A stretch of DNA of 35,558 nt from a virus (IMGVR_UViG_3300029448_000075:11676-47233), one strand, 5' to 3'; positions 16,684-24,016 are shown, counted from the first letter of the stretch. The notes: generated by a model not told the origin, from the sequence alone. Translations and numbers: made by a program.

Positions 16684-17739
16684 ATGCAAGTAATTAGAGT
16701 AAGAAATGTAAACGATGCCCTTATATTGGGCACACAGTTGCTTAGAGATGGTGGAGTTTGGCGAGAGAGTCGTGCAGGAAGGGTTATTGAGTACCCTGAG
16801 CCTGTCACAACTGTTTATGAAAAGCCATACGAAAGGTTGCTATTTTCTCCTGCCAGGGATGCAAATCCGTTTTTTCATTTCATGGAAGCGTTGTGGATGC
16901 TAGATGGAAGAAACGATGTTAAAAGTATCAGCTATTATGTGAAAAGAATGGAAACTTTCAGCGACGATGGTGAGACACTTCATGGTGCATATGGTTATCG
17001 TTGGAGAAATTACTTTGTTCAAGATCAAATATTAAATGTTATAAATAGATTAAAAACTTCTCCAGAGGACAGAAGGGTTGTTTTAGGAATGTGGGATCCT
17101 GCGGGAGATTTTTATATGGGTGAATCAGACGCTAGGGATGTCCCTTGTAATACTCATATTTATTTTAAAATCAGAGATAAAAACCTGCACATGACTGTGT
17201 GTTGTCGCAGTAATGATATGATTTGGGGTGCTTATGGAGCAAATGCAGTTCACATGTCTATGCTTCAAGAATTTATTGCATACTCCGTTGGTGTGGGAAT
17301 CGGAAGGTACACTCAAATCAGCGATAGTTTCCACGCATACGAAGATGTGTATACAAAAGTAGAGCAAGAACAACCTGATATAGATGTTTTCAACAGTTCT
17401 TCTCTTATACTTGGTGGTCGATATAACACCCAATCTGTCAGTTCTGATGGTCCAGGCATGATTCAAGAGTTCACTGACCACGAGCAATGGTTAGAAATAT
17501 TGAATGGGTTTCTGGCTGATGCATTCATAAGAAACGAAGAACACAAAGAAGAACACTACACTGCAGACTATGACGACCCTTATTTTGATTTAGTTGCCGA
17601 ACCCATAGCAAAGGCATACTGGGAACATAAGAATGGGCACACAAGAAAAGCTATAGAAACAGTCAGTATGTGTGTTGCTTCTGATTGGAGATTTGCTTGT
17701 AAGGAATGGTTGGAACGGAGGTTGTTGAGTGATAACTAG
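16684..17739 (+). CDS. Thymidylate synthase family: TS or dUMP hydroxymethylase
   Basis: A ThyA-superfamily enzyme acting on dUMP with methylene-tetrahydrofolate. The catalytic Cys is Cys155 in VPCNTH; the phosphate-binding pair is Arg130-Arg131; RSNDMIWGAYGANAV (175-189) replaces the usual RSxDxxLGxPFN loop with one added residue but keeps Asn187, expected for uracil rather than cytosine specificity; His217 and Tyr219 (SFHAYED) match the sugar-binding HxY. The length of 351 exceeds classic ThyA, with a C-terminal extension rich in acidic residues. Divergent TS homologues in hmdU phages make 5-hydroxymethyl-dUMP. Its neighbours favour that activity, but sequence alone cannot separate it from dTMP synthesis. 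It starts at ATG 16684 after AAGGAG. Confidence 0.85.
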   Translation: MQVIRVRNVNDALILGTQLLRDGGVWRESRAGRVIEYPEPVTTVYEKPYERLLFSPARDANPFFHFMEALWMLDGRNDVKSISYYVKRMETFSDDGETLHGAYGYRWRNYFVQDQILNVINRLKTSPEDRRVVLGMWDPAGDFYMGESDARDVPCNTHIYFKIRDKNLHMTVCCRSNDMIWGAYGANAVHMSMLQEFIAYSVGVGIGRYTQISDSFHAYEDVYTKVEQEQPDIDVFNSSSLILGGRYNTQSVSSDGPGMIQEFTDHEQWLEILNGFLADAFIRNEEHKEEHYTADYDDPYFDLVAEPIAKAYWEHKNGHTRKAIETVSMCVASDWRFACKEWLERRLLSDN

Positions 17740-18400
17740 GTGGTCAAACAGTCGGTTAGGGACATACGAGAGCTGTCCTAAGAGAGCATTCTATCGGTAT
17801 ATAGAAAAGATAGAGGAAGACCAACACCCAGCAGCAGAAAGAGGAATAAAGATACACACTCTGGCTGAACAATACATCAAGGGCGAAATAGAGGAAATGC
17901 CGAGAGAACTTTATTTGTTTTATGAAGGGTTTGAGCAATTAAAAGAGTCTTTTAAAGAGGGCGACGTTTCTGTAGAAGAGCAGTGGGCATTTAACCTAAG
18001 TTGGGAGAAAACTGATTGGGACGGTGAAGACACTTGGGGCAGGTATATTGTCGATGCGTTTGTTAAGCAGGGGTCTTATGCAAAAGTTATCGACTTTAAA
18101 ACTGGAAGATACAAAGAAAATAATCAGGGGTATAAAAACCAGTGTTCTCTGTATGCTTGTTGTGTTTTCAACAGGTTCCCAGAACTGGAGACAATAGACA
18201 CAGAACTTTGGTACTTAGACCATCACAAAATAACTCGCTACCATTTTGGTCGAGAAGAGCTAAGAGAAGTTCAAGAAGATTTTCATAAACGAGCATTAAC
18301 TATGACAACCGACACGGAGTTCAAAACAACTCCTTCGGAGTTTGCCTGTCGTTGGTGTTCATTCACAAAAATATGTAAGGATAATTTTTATGCAAGATAA
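17729..18400 (+). CDS. Cas4/RecB-type PD-(D/E)XK exonuclease with Fe-S cluster
   Basis: A 223-residue nuclease of the RecB/Cas4 group. The active site shows His43, Asp109 (VDAF), Asp122 and Lys124 (VIDFKTGR), and Gln138. Four cysteines in the Cas4/AddB arrangement, Cys16 (YESCPKR) and Cys207, Cys210 and Cys216 at the C-terminus (CRWCSFTKIC), should hold a 4Fe-4S cluster. Phage copies process DNA ends during recombination or degrade DNA; no cas1 or cas2 is present, so a CRISPR role is unlikely. The start overlaps the TS-like gene by 11 nt. It sits in the replication block ahead of polymerase. Confidence 0.88.
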   Translation: MITRWSNSRLGTYESCPKRAFYRYIEKIEEDQHPAAERGIKIHTLAEQYIKGEIEEMPRELYLFYEGFEQLKESFKEGDVSVEEQWAFNLSWEKTDWDGEDTWGRYIVDAFVKQGSYAKVIDFKTGRYKENNQGYKNQCSLYACCVFNRFPELETIDTELWYLDHHKITRYHFGREELREVQEDFHKRALTMTTDTEFKTTPSEFACRWCSFTKICKDNFYAR

Positions 18401-18411
18401 AGGAGAAAAAA

Positions 18412-18756
18412 ATGAAACCAGAAAACCTTAGAAAACTAACAGAAGAGGATATTGAGTGCCTAGCTAAAGCTGAAGAGTCATATGGTGACTCGTGGAAAAA
18501 GCGTGGCGGTGTTGGTGCGTTTATGATGTTAGCCCGTAAATGGGACAGATTGGAAAATAAAACAAATGAGTATGGCTGGGATATTTTTGAGGCAATACAG
18601 GACGACAATAGACCAGAAGGTATATTAGACGACATCCGAGACTTACGCAGGTATTTACTATTGGTCGAGGAGGAGATGCAGAGGGAGTCAGAACTCCGTA
18701 TGCCCATCCCTGACGAAATGACTGAGGGAATAGAATTACCAAAGTTTGGAGTATAA
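18412..18756 (+). CDS. Nmad1/DUF1599-like all-helical protein
   Basis: A 114-residue helical protein with SYGDSWKKRGGVGAF (23-37), LARKWDRLEN (40-49) and ILDDIRDLRRYLLLVEEE (71-88). The order Y-G-D-x-W, K-x-x-R-L, and then D-D-x-x-D-x-x-x-Y resembles DUF1599, called nucleotide-modification-associated domain 1 and related in design to MazG-like all-alpha pyrophosphohydrolases. If so it may cleave a nucleotide triphosphate that competes with the modified one, but I cannot verify the family without a profile search. It has AAAGGAG before the ATG and lies 2 nt before the polymerase gene. Confidence 0.5.
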   Translation: MKPENLRKLTEEDIECLAKAEESYGDSWKKRGGVGAFMMLARKWDRLENKTNEYGWDIFEAIQDDNRPEGILDDIRDLRRYLLLVEEEMQRESELRMPIPDEMTEGIELPKFGV

Positions 18757-18758
18757 AC

Positions 18759-20657
18759 ATGCAACAGACACCCATGTTTCAAAGCGAATCTGATTGGGCA
18801 CCGCCCTCTTTACTCCCCGATCTCACAGACGAAAAAGAAATAGCTGTTGATCTTGAGACCAGAGACCCTAATTTAATGAAAAGAGGACCAGGATGGGCTA
18901 CTGGGGATGGAGAAGTCGTGGGCATAGCCGTAGCAACCAAGGGTTGGTCGGGATATCTACCTATAAAACATGAAGCTGGGGGAAACCTTGATAGGTCTTT
19001 TGTTTTGGCTTGGCTAAAAACTCAGTTGCAGGGAACTGGTGATAAAATTTTTCATAATTCTTTGTACGATGTTGGTTGGTTAAAACGAGAGGGAATAGAG
19101 CTGAATGGCAAAATACAAGACACTATGATTTCTGCCCCACTCATAAATGAAAATCGAAATCGATACTCCTTAGACTCACTTGGTGCTGAGTATTGTGGTG
19201 AAAGAAAGGATGAAACTCTACTCAAACAAGCAGCACAGGAGTGGGGGATCAATCCTAAAGCAGAGATGTGGAAGTTGCCCTCCAAGTATGTTGGACCCTA
19301 TGCCGAGCAAGATGCTGTATTGACATTGAAACTATGGCAAGAAATGAAAAAAGAGATAGTAAAACAGAACCTCACTCAAATCTACGAATTAGAAAGCGGT
19401 ATTTTACCACTTCTTATACAAATGAGGTGGAATGGAATGTTGATCGACTCTTCCAAGGCAGAACAAACTGCAGAAGAGCTTAAGAGTAAAGAGATGCAAC
19501 TGCTTAAAGAGATCAATAGAAAATTTGGCGGTCGGGTAGAGCTATGGGCTTCTGCGTCTATTGCAAAGGTGTTTGATAAAAACGGACTGACCTACCCTAG
19601 AACCCCTAGAACCAACACTGCAAGTTTTACGGCAGAGTGGTTAGAAAGACACACACACGAGCTCCCTCAAATGATTGTCAAAGCAAGAAAAATAAATAAG
19701 GCAAGAACCACATTCATTGAAAAGATGATTTTTGAACATCTCCATAAAGGCAAAATACATGCTCAAATAAACCCACTCAGGTCAGACAACGGTGGGACTG
19801 TGAGCGGTCGTTTTAGTTACAGCAGTCCTAATTTACAGCAGGTTCCAGCAAGAGACCCCGAAATTGGTTCATTAATCAGAGGATTATTTATACCAGACGG
19901 TCATGATTATTGGGGTGCTTTTGACTATAGCCAACAAGAACCTAGATTAACAGTGCATTATTCTGCCCTAACAAGACAAACTGGTGCAGACAGAGCAGTG
20001 GAGCAGTATCAGAACGAAGATGCAGACTTCCACCAGATTGTAGCAGATATGGCAGGCATTGATCGAAAGAAGGCTAAGATGATCAATTTAGGGCTTAGTT
20101 ATGGAATGGGTAAAAAGAAACTCACCGATGCTCTTGGTCTTTCTGAATTTGAAGCAGAGGAATTATTTTCTAAATACCATTCTAGAGTTCCTTTCATTAG
20201 AGGTCTTTCTAATGCTTGTTCTAGGAGAGCATCTAATAAAGGATATATAACAACACTTCTTGGAAGAAAATGTAGATTTAATTTGTATGAACCCAGAAAT
20301 GAAAGAAGCGTTCCTTTGCCTTACGACCAAGCAATTGAGAAATGGTCAGGGAAGCAATTAGAAAGGGCATACACATATAAAGCACTTAACAGGCTTATAC
20401 AGGGTTCAGCATCGGACATGACTAAAAAAGCGATGCTAGACTTATGGAAAGAAGGTTATGTTCCCTATGTTCAAGTTCACGATGAATTGGATTTAGGAGT
20501 ATCAACAAAGAAAGAGATAGAGCGAATCAAAGAAATAATGGAACAATGTGTCAAGATACAAGTCCCAAATCTGGTCGATGCAGAAATAGGAAAAACTTGG
20601 GGATCCGCAACTAAATCTTATTTGGAGGTATTCAGTGAAAGGAATAGACAGGGATAA
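18759..20657 (+). CDS. polA: DNA polymerase I (family A) with 3'-5' exonuclease
   Basis: Replicative phage polymerase. The proofreading domain is complete: Asp31/Glu33 (VDLET), Asn100/Asp104 (FHNSLYDVG) and Tyr181/Asp185 (YAEQD). The polymerase domain has motif A DYSQQEPRL (389-397, catalytic Asp389), motif B with Arg436, Lys440, Leu444 and Tyr448-Gly449, and motif C VHDEL (573-577, His574, Asp575, Glu576). There is no 5'-nuclease domain, and 632 residues is normal for a phage PolA. Leu444 corresponds to position 762 of E. coli Pol I, the Leu variant. It overlaps the HTH gene by 23 nt. Confidence 0.97.
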   Translation: MQQTPMFQSESDWAPPSLLPDLTDEKEIAVDLETRDPNLMKRGPGWATGDGEVVGIAVATKGWSGYLPIKHEAGGNLDRSFVLAWLKTQLQGTGDKIFHNSLYDVGWLKREGIELNGKIQDTMISAPLINENRNRYSLDSLGAEYCGERKDETLLKQAAQEWGINPKAEMWKLPSKYVGPYAEQDAVLTLKLWQEMKKEIVKQNLTQIYELESGILPLLIQMRWNGMLIDSSKAEQTAEELKSKEMQLLKEINRKFGGRVELWASASIAKVFDKNGLTYPRTPRTNTASFTAEWLERHTHELPQMIVKARKINKARTTFIEKMIFEHLHKGKIHAQINPLRSDNGGTVSGRFSYSSPNLQQVPARDPEIGSLIRGLFIPDGHDYWGAFDYSQQEPRLTVHYSALTRQTGADRAVEQYQNEDADFHQIVADMAGIDRKKAKMINLGLSYGMGKKKLTDALGLSEFEAEELFSKYHSRVPFIRGLSNACSRRASNKGYITTLLGRKCRFNLYEPRNERSVPLPYDQAIEKWSGKQLERAYTYKALNRLIQGSASDMTKKAMLDLWKEGYVPYVQVHDELDLGVSTKKEIERIKEIMEQCVKIQVPNLVDAEIGKTWGSATKSYLEVFSERNRQG

Positions 20658-20955
20658 AGCAACTTTTTATTTAGAAAGAAATCAATCGATCTATAGGGAG
20701 TATGTAGAGACGAAACAAACAATGGAGCAACTTGCTGAACGGTACAACATCACAAAACAAAGAGTTTGGCAAATCATTAGAAGATGCACTTTAGGAGAGG
20801 GGGACTATTACAAAGGGTTTGAAAACTTTAAACATAAAGAAGAGTCTTTAAAAGAATTGGGAATACAGGGTGGTCGAAGACACGAATTACTAAGAAAATG
20901 GATGTCTGAAAACTACGAAATAAAAACCATTCCTCTTCAAAATGAGGGAGAATAG
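20635..20955 (+). CDS. Small helix-turn-helix DNA-binding protein (106 aa)
   Basis: Residues about 23-46 (TMEQLAERYNITKQRVWQII) form a helix-turn-helix like sigma-70 region 4 or a small response-regulator HTH. No other domain is seen; the rest is charged and helical. It may regulate transcription or load proteins onto DNA. It starts with GTG at 20635 after TTGGAGG, inside the end of the polymerase gene, and overlaps the nuclease gene by 14 nt. The role is inferred from the motif only. Confidence 0.65.
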   Translation: MKGIDRDKATFYLERNQSIYREYVETKQTMEQLAERYNITKQRVWQIIRRCTLGEGDYYKGFENFKHKEESLKELGIQGGRRHELLRKWMSENYEIKTIPLQNEGE

Positions 20956-21340
20956 TCTCTGGCAAACCTTTAAAAGAAACTTAAAAGAACCGCTCTGGCA
21001 AAGAATAGAAACTGGGGGAACAGGAAGAGGGATTCCAGATGTATTCGGTGTATTGAATGGTCAGTGTTGTTGGGTTGAATTAAAGATTGCTCGAGGGAAT
21101 AAAGTTAATTTGTCTGCCGAGCAGGTCGCTTGGTTGATTAAATTTGGTCGAACTGGGCTTCCCACGTATATATTAGTGGGAACAGATAAAAGAATTATGT
21201 ATCTTTTTTCTGGTATGGAGGCAAGGGAAGTGTTAGACAATGGTCTAAAACATGAACCACTTCTAAAGTTGAAAGCACCCTACGATTGGAGTAAACTACA
21301 AGAAGAGCTATTTAATGAAAATAGGAATAATTGCAGGTAA
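20942..21340 (+). CDS. VRR-NUC-type PD-(D/E)XK endonuclease
   Basis: A 132-residue single-domain nuclease. The core GTGRGIPDVFGV (27-38) carries the catalytic Asp33, followed by WVELK (44-48), which supplies Glu46 and Lys48, and a helix with Gln61. This is the VRR-NUC arrangement seen in phage junction-resolving or nicking enzymes. The gene overlaps the HTH gene by 14 nt and the next gene by 26 nt. Position next to polymerase supports a role in processing recombination or replication intermediates; substrate unknown. Confidence 0.85.
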   Translation: MRENSLWQTFKRNLKEPLWQRIETGGTGRGIPDVFGVLNGQCCWVELKIARGNKVNLSAEQVAWLIKFGRTGLPTYILVGTDKRIMYLFSGMEAREVLDNGLKHEPLLKLKAPYDWSKLQEELFNENRNNCR

Positions 21341-21728
21341 TTTTGACATCATCCATATGGGGTATATCCATATGTTTAATGATTGTAAAAACTATTGTGA
21401 CAAATTGCTTGTTTTACTGCACGAAGACCCATCAATCGAAAGACCACATAAATTAAAACCCATACACACAGTAGAAGAAAGAAAAATGCTTTTATACTCT
21501 TTACGACAAGTTGACGGTATACTTTGTTATAGACTGGAAAAAGACCTTTTAGAATTATTGAAAAAAGTAGAGATCCATGTTCGCTTCCTTGGAACGGATT
21601 ACATAGATAAATCATTTACAGGGGACGACCTTGATATCCCTATCCAGTATATAGATCGGTCTCATGGTTGGAGCACTACAAAATACAAAACTTTAATTTC
21701 TGAGTCCTTTACTTTCTCTGAAAAATAG
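21315..21728 (+). CDS. Cytidylyltransferase-like nucleotidyltransferase
   Basis: Transfers a nucleotide onto a phosphorylated small molecule. GNFDIIHMGYIHMF (8-21) is the HxGH-type motif, with Tyr17 at the second-His position and a further His19; FLGTDYID (91-98) and RSHGWSTTK (115-123) match the later substrate and STT motifs of glycerol-3-phosphate or sugar cytidylyltransferases. Length of 137 is typical. Being the last gene of the block, it could make an activated donor (for example a CDP- or nucleotide-linked polyol or sugar) for the glycosyltransferase. That link is inference; the substrate cannot be read from sequence. Confidence 0.75.
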   Translation: MKIGIIAGNFDIIHMGYIHMFNDCKNYCDKLLVLLHEDPSIERPHKLKPIHTVEERKMLLYSLRQVDGILCYRLEKDLLELLKKVEIHVRFLGTDYIDKSFTGDDLDIPIQYIDRSHGWSTTKYKTLISESFTFSEK

Positions 21729-21735
21729 ATATGCT
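21708..21735 (+). promoter_or_regulatory. Promoter, phage consensus type
   Basis: TTTACT (21708-21713, in TCCTTTACTTT), a 16-nt spacer, and TATGCT (21730-21735). The start point expected at about 21742 coincides with an ATG of the next gene. Confidence 0.75.
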
Positions 21736-21741
21736 ATGAAT

Positions 21742-21948
21742 ATGGAAATGATGCGTTTATATGAAATTTTCGAAGAGGACACTTCTAATTTATTGTCTAT
21801 GGCAAGATGGGCAATGGAAGAACACCCTGAAGATGTGAAGGAATATCTAGGTATAACGCAGGATTATTATGTTAAACTCCTTGTTCTAGTTTGTCATTTA
21901 TCCATGCATTATCAACAAACAACGGAGAATGAAGATGGTACACACTAA
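21742..21948 (+). CDS. Small helical protein, unknown function (68 aa)
   Basis: Acidic, mostly helical, with a Leu-rich stretch near the C-terminus and no recognised domain. Four in-frame Met codons lie at the start (21736, 21742, 21748 and 21751). The ATG at 21736 touches the -10 box, so the transcript should begin near 21742, making a leaderless start there likely. Overlap with the next gene suggests co-translation. Function unknown. Confidence 0.55.
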   Translation: MEMMRLYEIFEEDTSNLLSMARWAMEEHPEDVKEYLGITQDYYVKLLVLVCHLSMHYQQTTENEDGTH

Positions 21949-22195
21949 ACCTATGTGGGATGCTCAAGACAGTTGTCACCGTTGTGACGAACCGATATCT
22001 TGGGGCAAACCTTTGGCAACTGGAAACGGCAATGTCGATGAAGTTTTTCACATAGATTTCGGATTAAAAGTGGTGAGTAAATCTTATGAGGGTGGTCAAA
22101 CTCTCTCATTACAAAAGGACAACAATGTTTTTGCAACTGTTTGTCGTCCATGCATTGTGCATTTCGAAATGACAAAAAACAAGAAAACCAATTGA
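21935..22195 (+). CDS. Small putative zinc-binding protein (86 aa)
   Basis: Two Cys pairs, Cys14-x-x-Cys17 (SCHRCDEP) and Cys70-x-x-Cys73 (VCRPC), could form one zinc ribbon. Two starts are possible; the ATG at 21935 has GGAG at 21924-21927 at better spacing than the ATG at 21929. It overlaps the previous gene by 14 nt. No known family is evident. Confidence 0.6.
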   Translation: MVHTKPMWDAQDSCHRCDEPISWGKPLATGNGNVDEVFHIDFGLKVVSKSYEGGQTLSLQKDNNVFATVCRPCIVHFEMTKNKKTN

Positions 22196-22202
22196 GGAAA
22201 AA

Positions 22203-22370
22203 ATGGCACACGATGAAATGAATTTTATGAAGCAAACGAAACATGGTCGTTCTAAAATAGAAACCCACGAGCAGGGAGAAATACGAATGCTGACTCGTAA
22301 GGTTTATGAGCTGACCGTAGAGAACGGCACACTCAAGCAAAAAATCGCAAAATTAAAAGCAAGGATGTGA
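22203..22370 (+). CDS. Short coiled-coil protein (55 aa)
   Basis: The second half (about residues 28-53, including VYELTVENGTLKQKIAKLK) has leucine-zipper spacing, while the first half is polar. A strong GAGGAAA precedes the ATG at 22203. It lies in the cassette started at the 21708 promoter. No function can be assigned. Confidence 0.6.
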   Translation: MAHDEMNFMKQTKHGRSKIETHEQGEIRMLTRKVYELTVENGTLKQKIAKLKARM

Positions 22371-22371
22371 T

Positions 22372-22458
22372 GTGTTTCGTCTCGTTTTATCTCTCGTCGG
22401 GAGAGCAGTCTTTGCCATATACATGGTCTTTTGGTTCTTTATAGTTATCGTCTTATAG
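22372..22458 (+). CDS. Putative single-pass membrane peptide (28 aa)
   Basis: A GTG start at 22372 opens a 28-codon frame with one almost fully hydrophobic helix (GRAVFAIYMVFWFFIVIVL). AAGGATG lies about 5 nt upstream, at the end of the previous gene. The frame stops 4 nt before the next promoter. Short size keeps confidence low; it may be a real small membrane protein or chance. Confidence 0.35.
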   Translation: MFRLVLSLVGRAVFAIYMVFWFFIVIVL

Positions 22459-22461
22459 TCC

Positions 22462-22490
22462 TTTACTTTTAAAATACATAGGTATATGCT
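22462..22490 (+). promoter_or_regulatory. Promoter, phage consensus type
   Basis: TTTACT (22462-22467, in GTCCTTTACTTTT), a 17-nt spacer, and TATGCT (22485-22490). The expected start point at about 22497 is the A of the next ATG. Confidence 0.75.
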
Positions 22491-22496
22491 AAGAGC

Positions 22497-23117
22497 ATGT
22501 CTTATTATTTTAGCAATTACTTAACAGACGAGCAACACGAAGCTGTAGAAAGCAAGGGTACTTGTCCTGTATGTAAAAAGAATCAAATAAAAGGCAGACA
22601 AACAAAATATTGTAGTGCTGAGTGCAGAATAATTGCTCATAGTGAGACTCACCACCCCACCAATCAACCTGTAGATAGAAACTGTGTTGAGTGTGGTGTT
22701 GAGTTTACAGGAACAGGGTTCTACTGTTCCGAAAAATGTGATCAACAAAACAAACTAAAGAAGCATCAAAACCCTTTCAGTGAGTATGGAACTAAGGGTA
22801 AAAAAAGACAGAAGAAAGCAAAACATAAACAAGAAGAACGATATGGTCTAGGAGATCCTACATGGATGGACGGAAGTTTTGTAGGCAATATCCCTGACAA
22901 TGTTCGATACATTGTTGCTTCAATACCCGACGAACCCTACACGCAGGAAGACATGCAAGAAATTGATAAAGTAATAATCGAAGAACTTACTAAGTGCAAA
23001 GCCAAAAAAGCACCCGCCATTTCTAGAGAAAACAGAATACAACGAGCCAAAAAATCACTTGCTTGGGAAAAGGGTTTGGAGTTCGACTATAAAAGAAGGA
23101 AATACTTAAAGAATTAA
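22497..23117 (+). CDS. Double zinc-finger protein, unknown function (206 aa)
   Basis: Two similar zinc modules: Cys23-x2-Cys26...Cys39-x3-Cys43 and Cys63-x2-Cys66...Cys77-x3-Cys81. A strongly basic region (about 100-112) follows and then a charged C-terminal half. It probably binds nucleic acid. No Shine-Dalgarno sequence is placed before the ATG, which lies 6 nt after the -10 box, so translation from a leaderless mRNA is expected. No in-frame Met follows for a long way, so this start is the only sensible one. Confidence 0.7.
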   Translation: MSYYFSNYLTDEQHEAVESKGTCPVCKKNQIKGRQTKYCSAECRIIAHSETHHPTNQPVDRNCVECGVEFTGTGFYCSEKCDQQNKLKKHQNPFSEYGTKGKKRQKKAKHKQEERYGLGDPTWMDGSFVGNIPDNVRYIVASIPDEPYTQEDMQEIDKVIIEELTKCKAKKAPAISRENRIQRAKKSLAWEKGLEFDYKRRKYLKN

Positions 23118-23122
23118 AGTCC

Positions 23123-23151
23123 TTTACTTTAGAAAAAAGATGAGATAGATT
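23123..23151 (+). promoter_or_regulatory. Promoter, phage consensus type
   Basis: TTTACT (23123-23128, in GTCCTTTACTTT), a 17-nt spacer, and TAGATT (23146-23151). It precedes a gene with an ordinary ribosome binding site. Confidence 0.65.
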
Positions 23152-23180
23152 AAAAATATTTAGAAAGCAGAGAGGAACAA

Positions 23181-23447
23181 ATGATTAATCAATACGAAAT
23201 TAGAACCGTCGATTCACACGACCAAGAGAATTTTTTTATTATTCGTGCAAAAGACGAGGGGAGTGCGTTTAATGCATTATTGGGTATTTATCCCAAAGTG
23301 TTCAAACATTTAGACATAACACTTCTCGCCGAAAACATCGATAAACACGACGACACACCTGTGGATGAGTTTAATAAAAACACAAATAAGGAAGCACTTA
23401 TCAATTTTGAAAGTTTCTTCACTGAAGATCTCGACAACATTAGATAG
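23181..23447 (+). CDS. Hypothetical small protein (88 aa)
   Basis: An acidic, soluble protein without recognisable domain; it opens with a beta-like YEIRTVDSHDQENFFIIRA segment. GAGAGGAAC precedes the ATG. It is a single-gene cassette between two phage-type promoters. Function unknown. Confidence 0.6.
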   Translation: MINQYEIRTVDSHDQENFFIIRAKDEGSAFNALLGIYPKVFKHLDITLLAENIDKHDDTPVDEFNKNTNKEALINFESFFTEDLDNIR

Positions 23448-23450
23448 TCC

Positions 23451-23479
23451 TTTACTTTTCTTCTATATTACGAGAGAAT
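23451..23479 (+). promoter_or_regulatory. Promoter, phage consensus type, weak -10
   Basis: TTTACT (23451-23456, in GTCCTTTACTTTT), a 17-nt spacer, and GAGAAT (23474-23479). The -10 is poor. The ATG of the next gene again lies 6 nt after it. Confidence 0.6.
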
Positions 23480-23485
23480 ACTTTT

Positions 23486-24016
23486 ATGAATATATTTATA
23501 TTAGACGATAATCCTGTCATCTGTGCTGAATATCACCTCGACAAGCATGTTGTCAAAATGCCACTTGAGACTGCTCAAATGTTATGCACTGCTCACTGGA
23601 TCACACACCTTTTTGGTCACACTCCACAATTTATCGACTCTGATCAGTCTAAGGAATTGCGTGAGTATGTGACGTCACATAGTGTAGCCCCCTATAAACC
23701 TGCTATGCCCAACCATCCATGCAGTGTGTGGGTTCGTAGCTCTATGCAAAATTATTTATGGCTTATGCTTCTAGGCATTTCTCTAGGTCACGAGTACACC
23801 CATCGTTATGGCAGAAAGCATAAATCATCAGAGCTTTTATCTGATTTACCAGACATCGACCTCCCTAACCATGGTCTTACGACATTCGCTCAGGCGATGC
23901 CCGACGAGTATCGCAACACTGACCCGATCACTGCATATCGCGAGTATTACCGAAACGACAAAGCATATATTGCTAAGTGGTCAAAGCGAGATGTCCCTTC
24001 TTGGTGGGCTGTGTGA
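23486..24016 (+). CDS. Conserved phage protein of unknown function (HVVKM/NHPCSVWVR family)
   Basis: I recognise the pattern from many tailed phages: N-terminal ILDDNPVICAEYHLDKHVVKM, then NHPCSVWVR (75-83), EYTHRYGRKHKS and FAQAMPDEYR...DPITAYREYY. No activity is known to me. Conserved His, Asp, Cys and Arg residues suggest an enzyme. It heads a cassette with an AlkB-like oxygenase, overlapping it by 4 nt. The start has no clear Shine-Dalgarno and follows the -10 by 6 nt, suggesting a leaderless transcript. Confidence 0.7.
   Translation: MNIFILDDNPVICAEYHLDKHVVKMPLETAQMLCTAHWITHLFGHTPQFIDSDQSKELREYVTSHSVAPYKPAMPNHPCSVWVRSSMQNYLWLMLLGISLGHEYTHRYGRKHKSSELLSDLPDIDLPNHGLTTFAQAMPDEYRNTDPITAYREYYRNDKAYIAKWSKRDVPSWWAV

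Noticed and set aside
17729-18400. Cas4-like protein as sign of a CRISPR system
   Set aside because: No Cas1, Cas2 or array; phage RecB/Cas4-type nucleases are common in replication modules.
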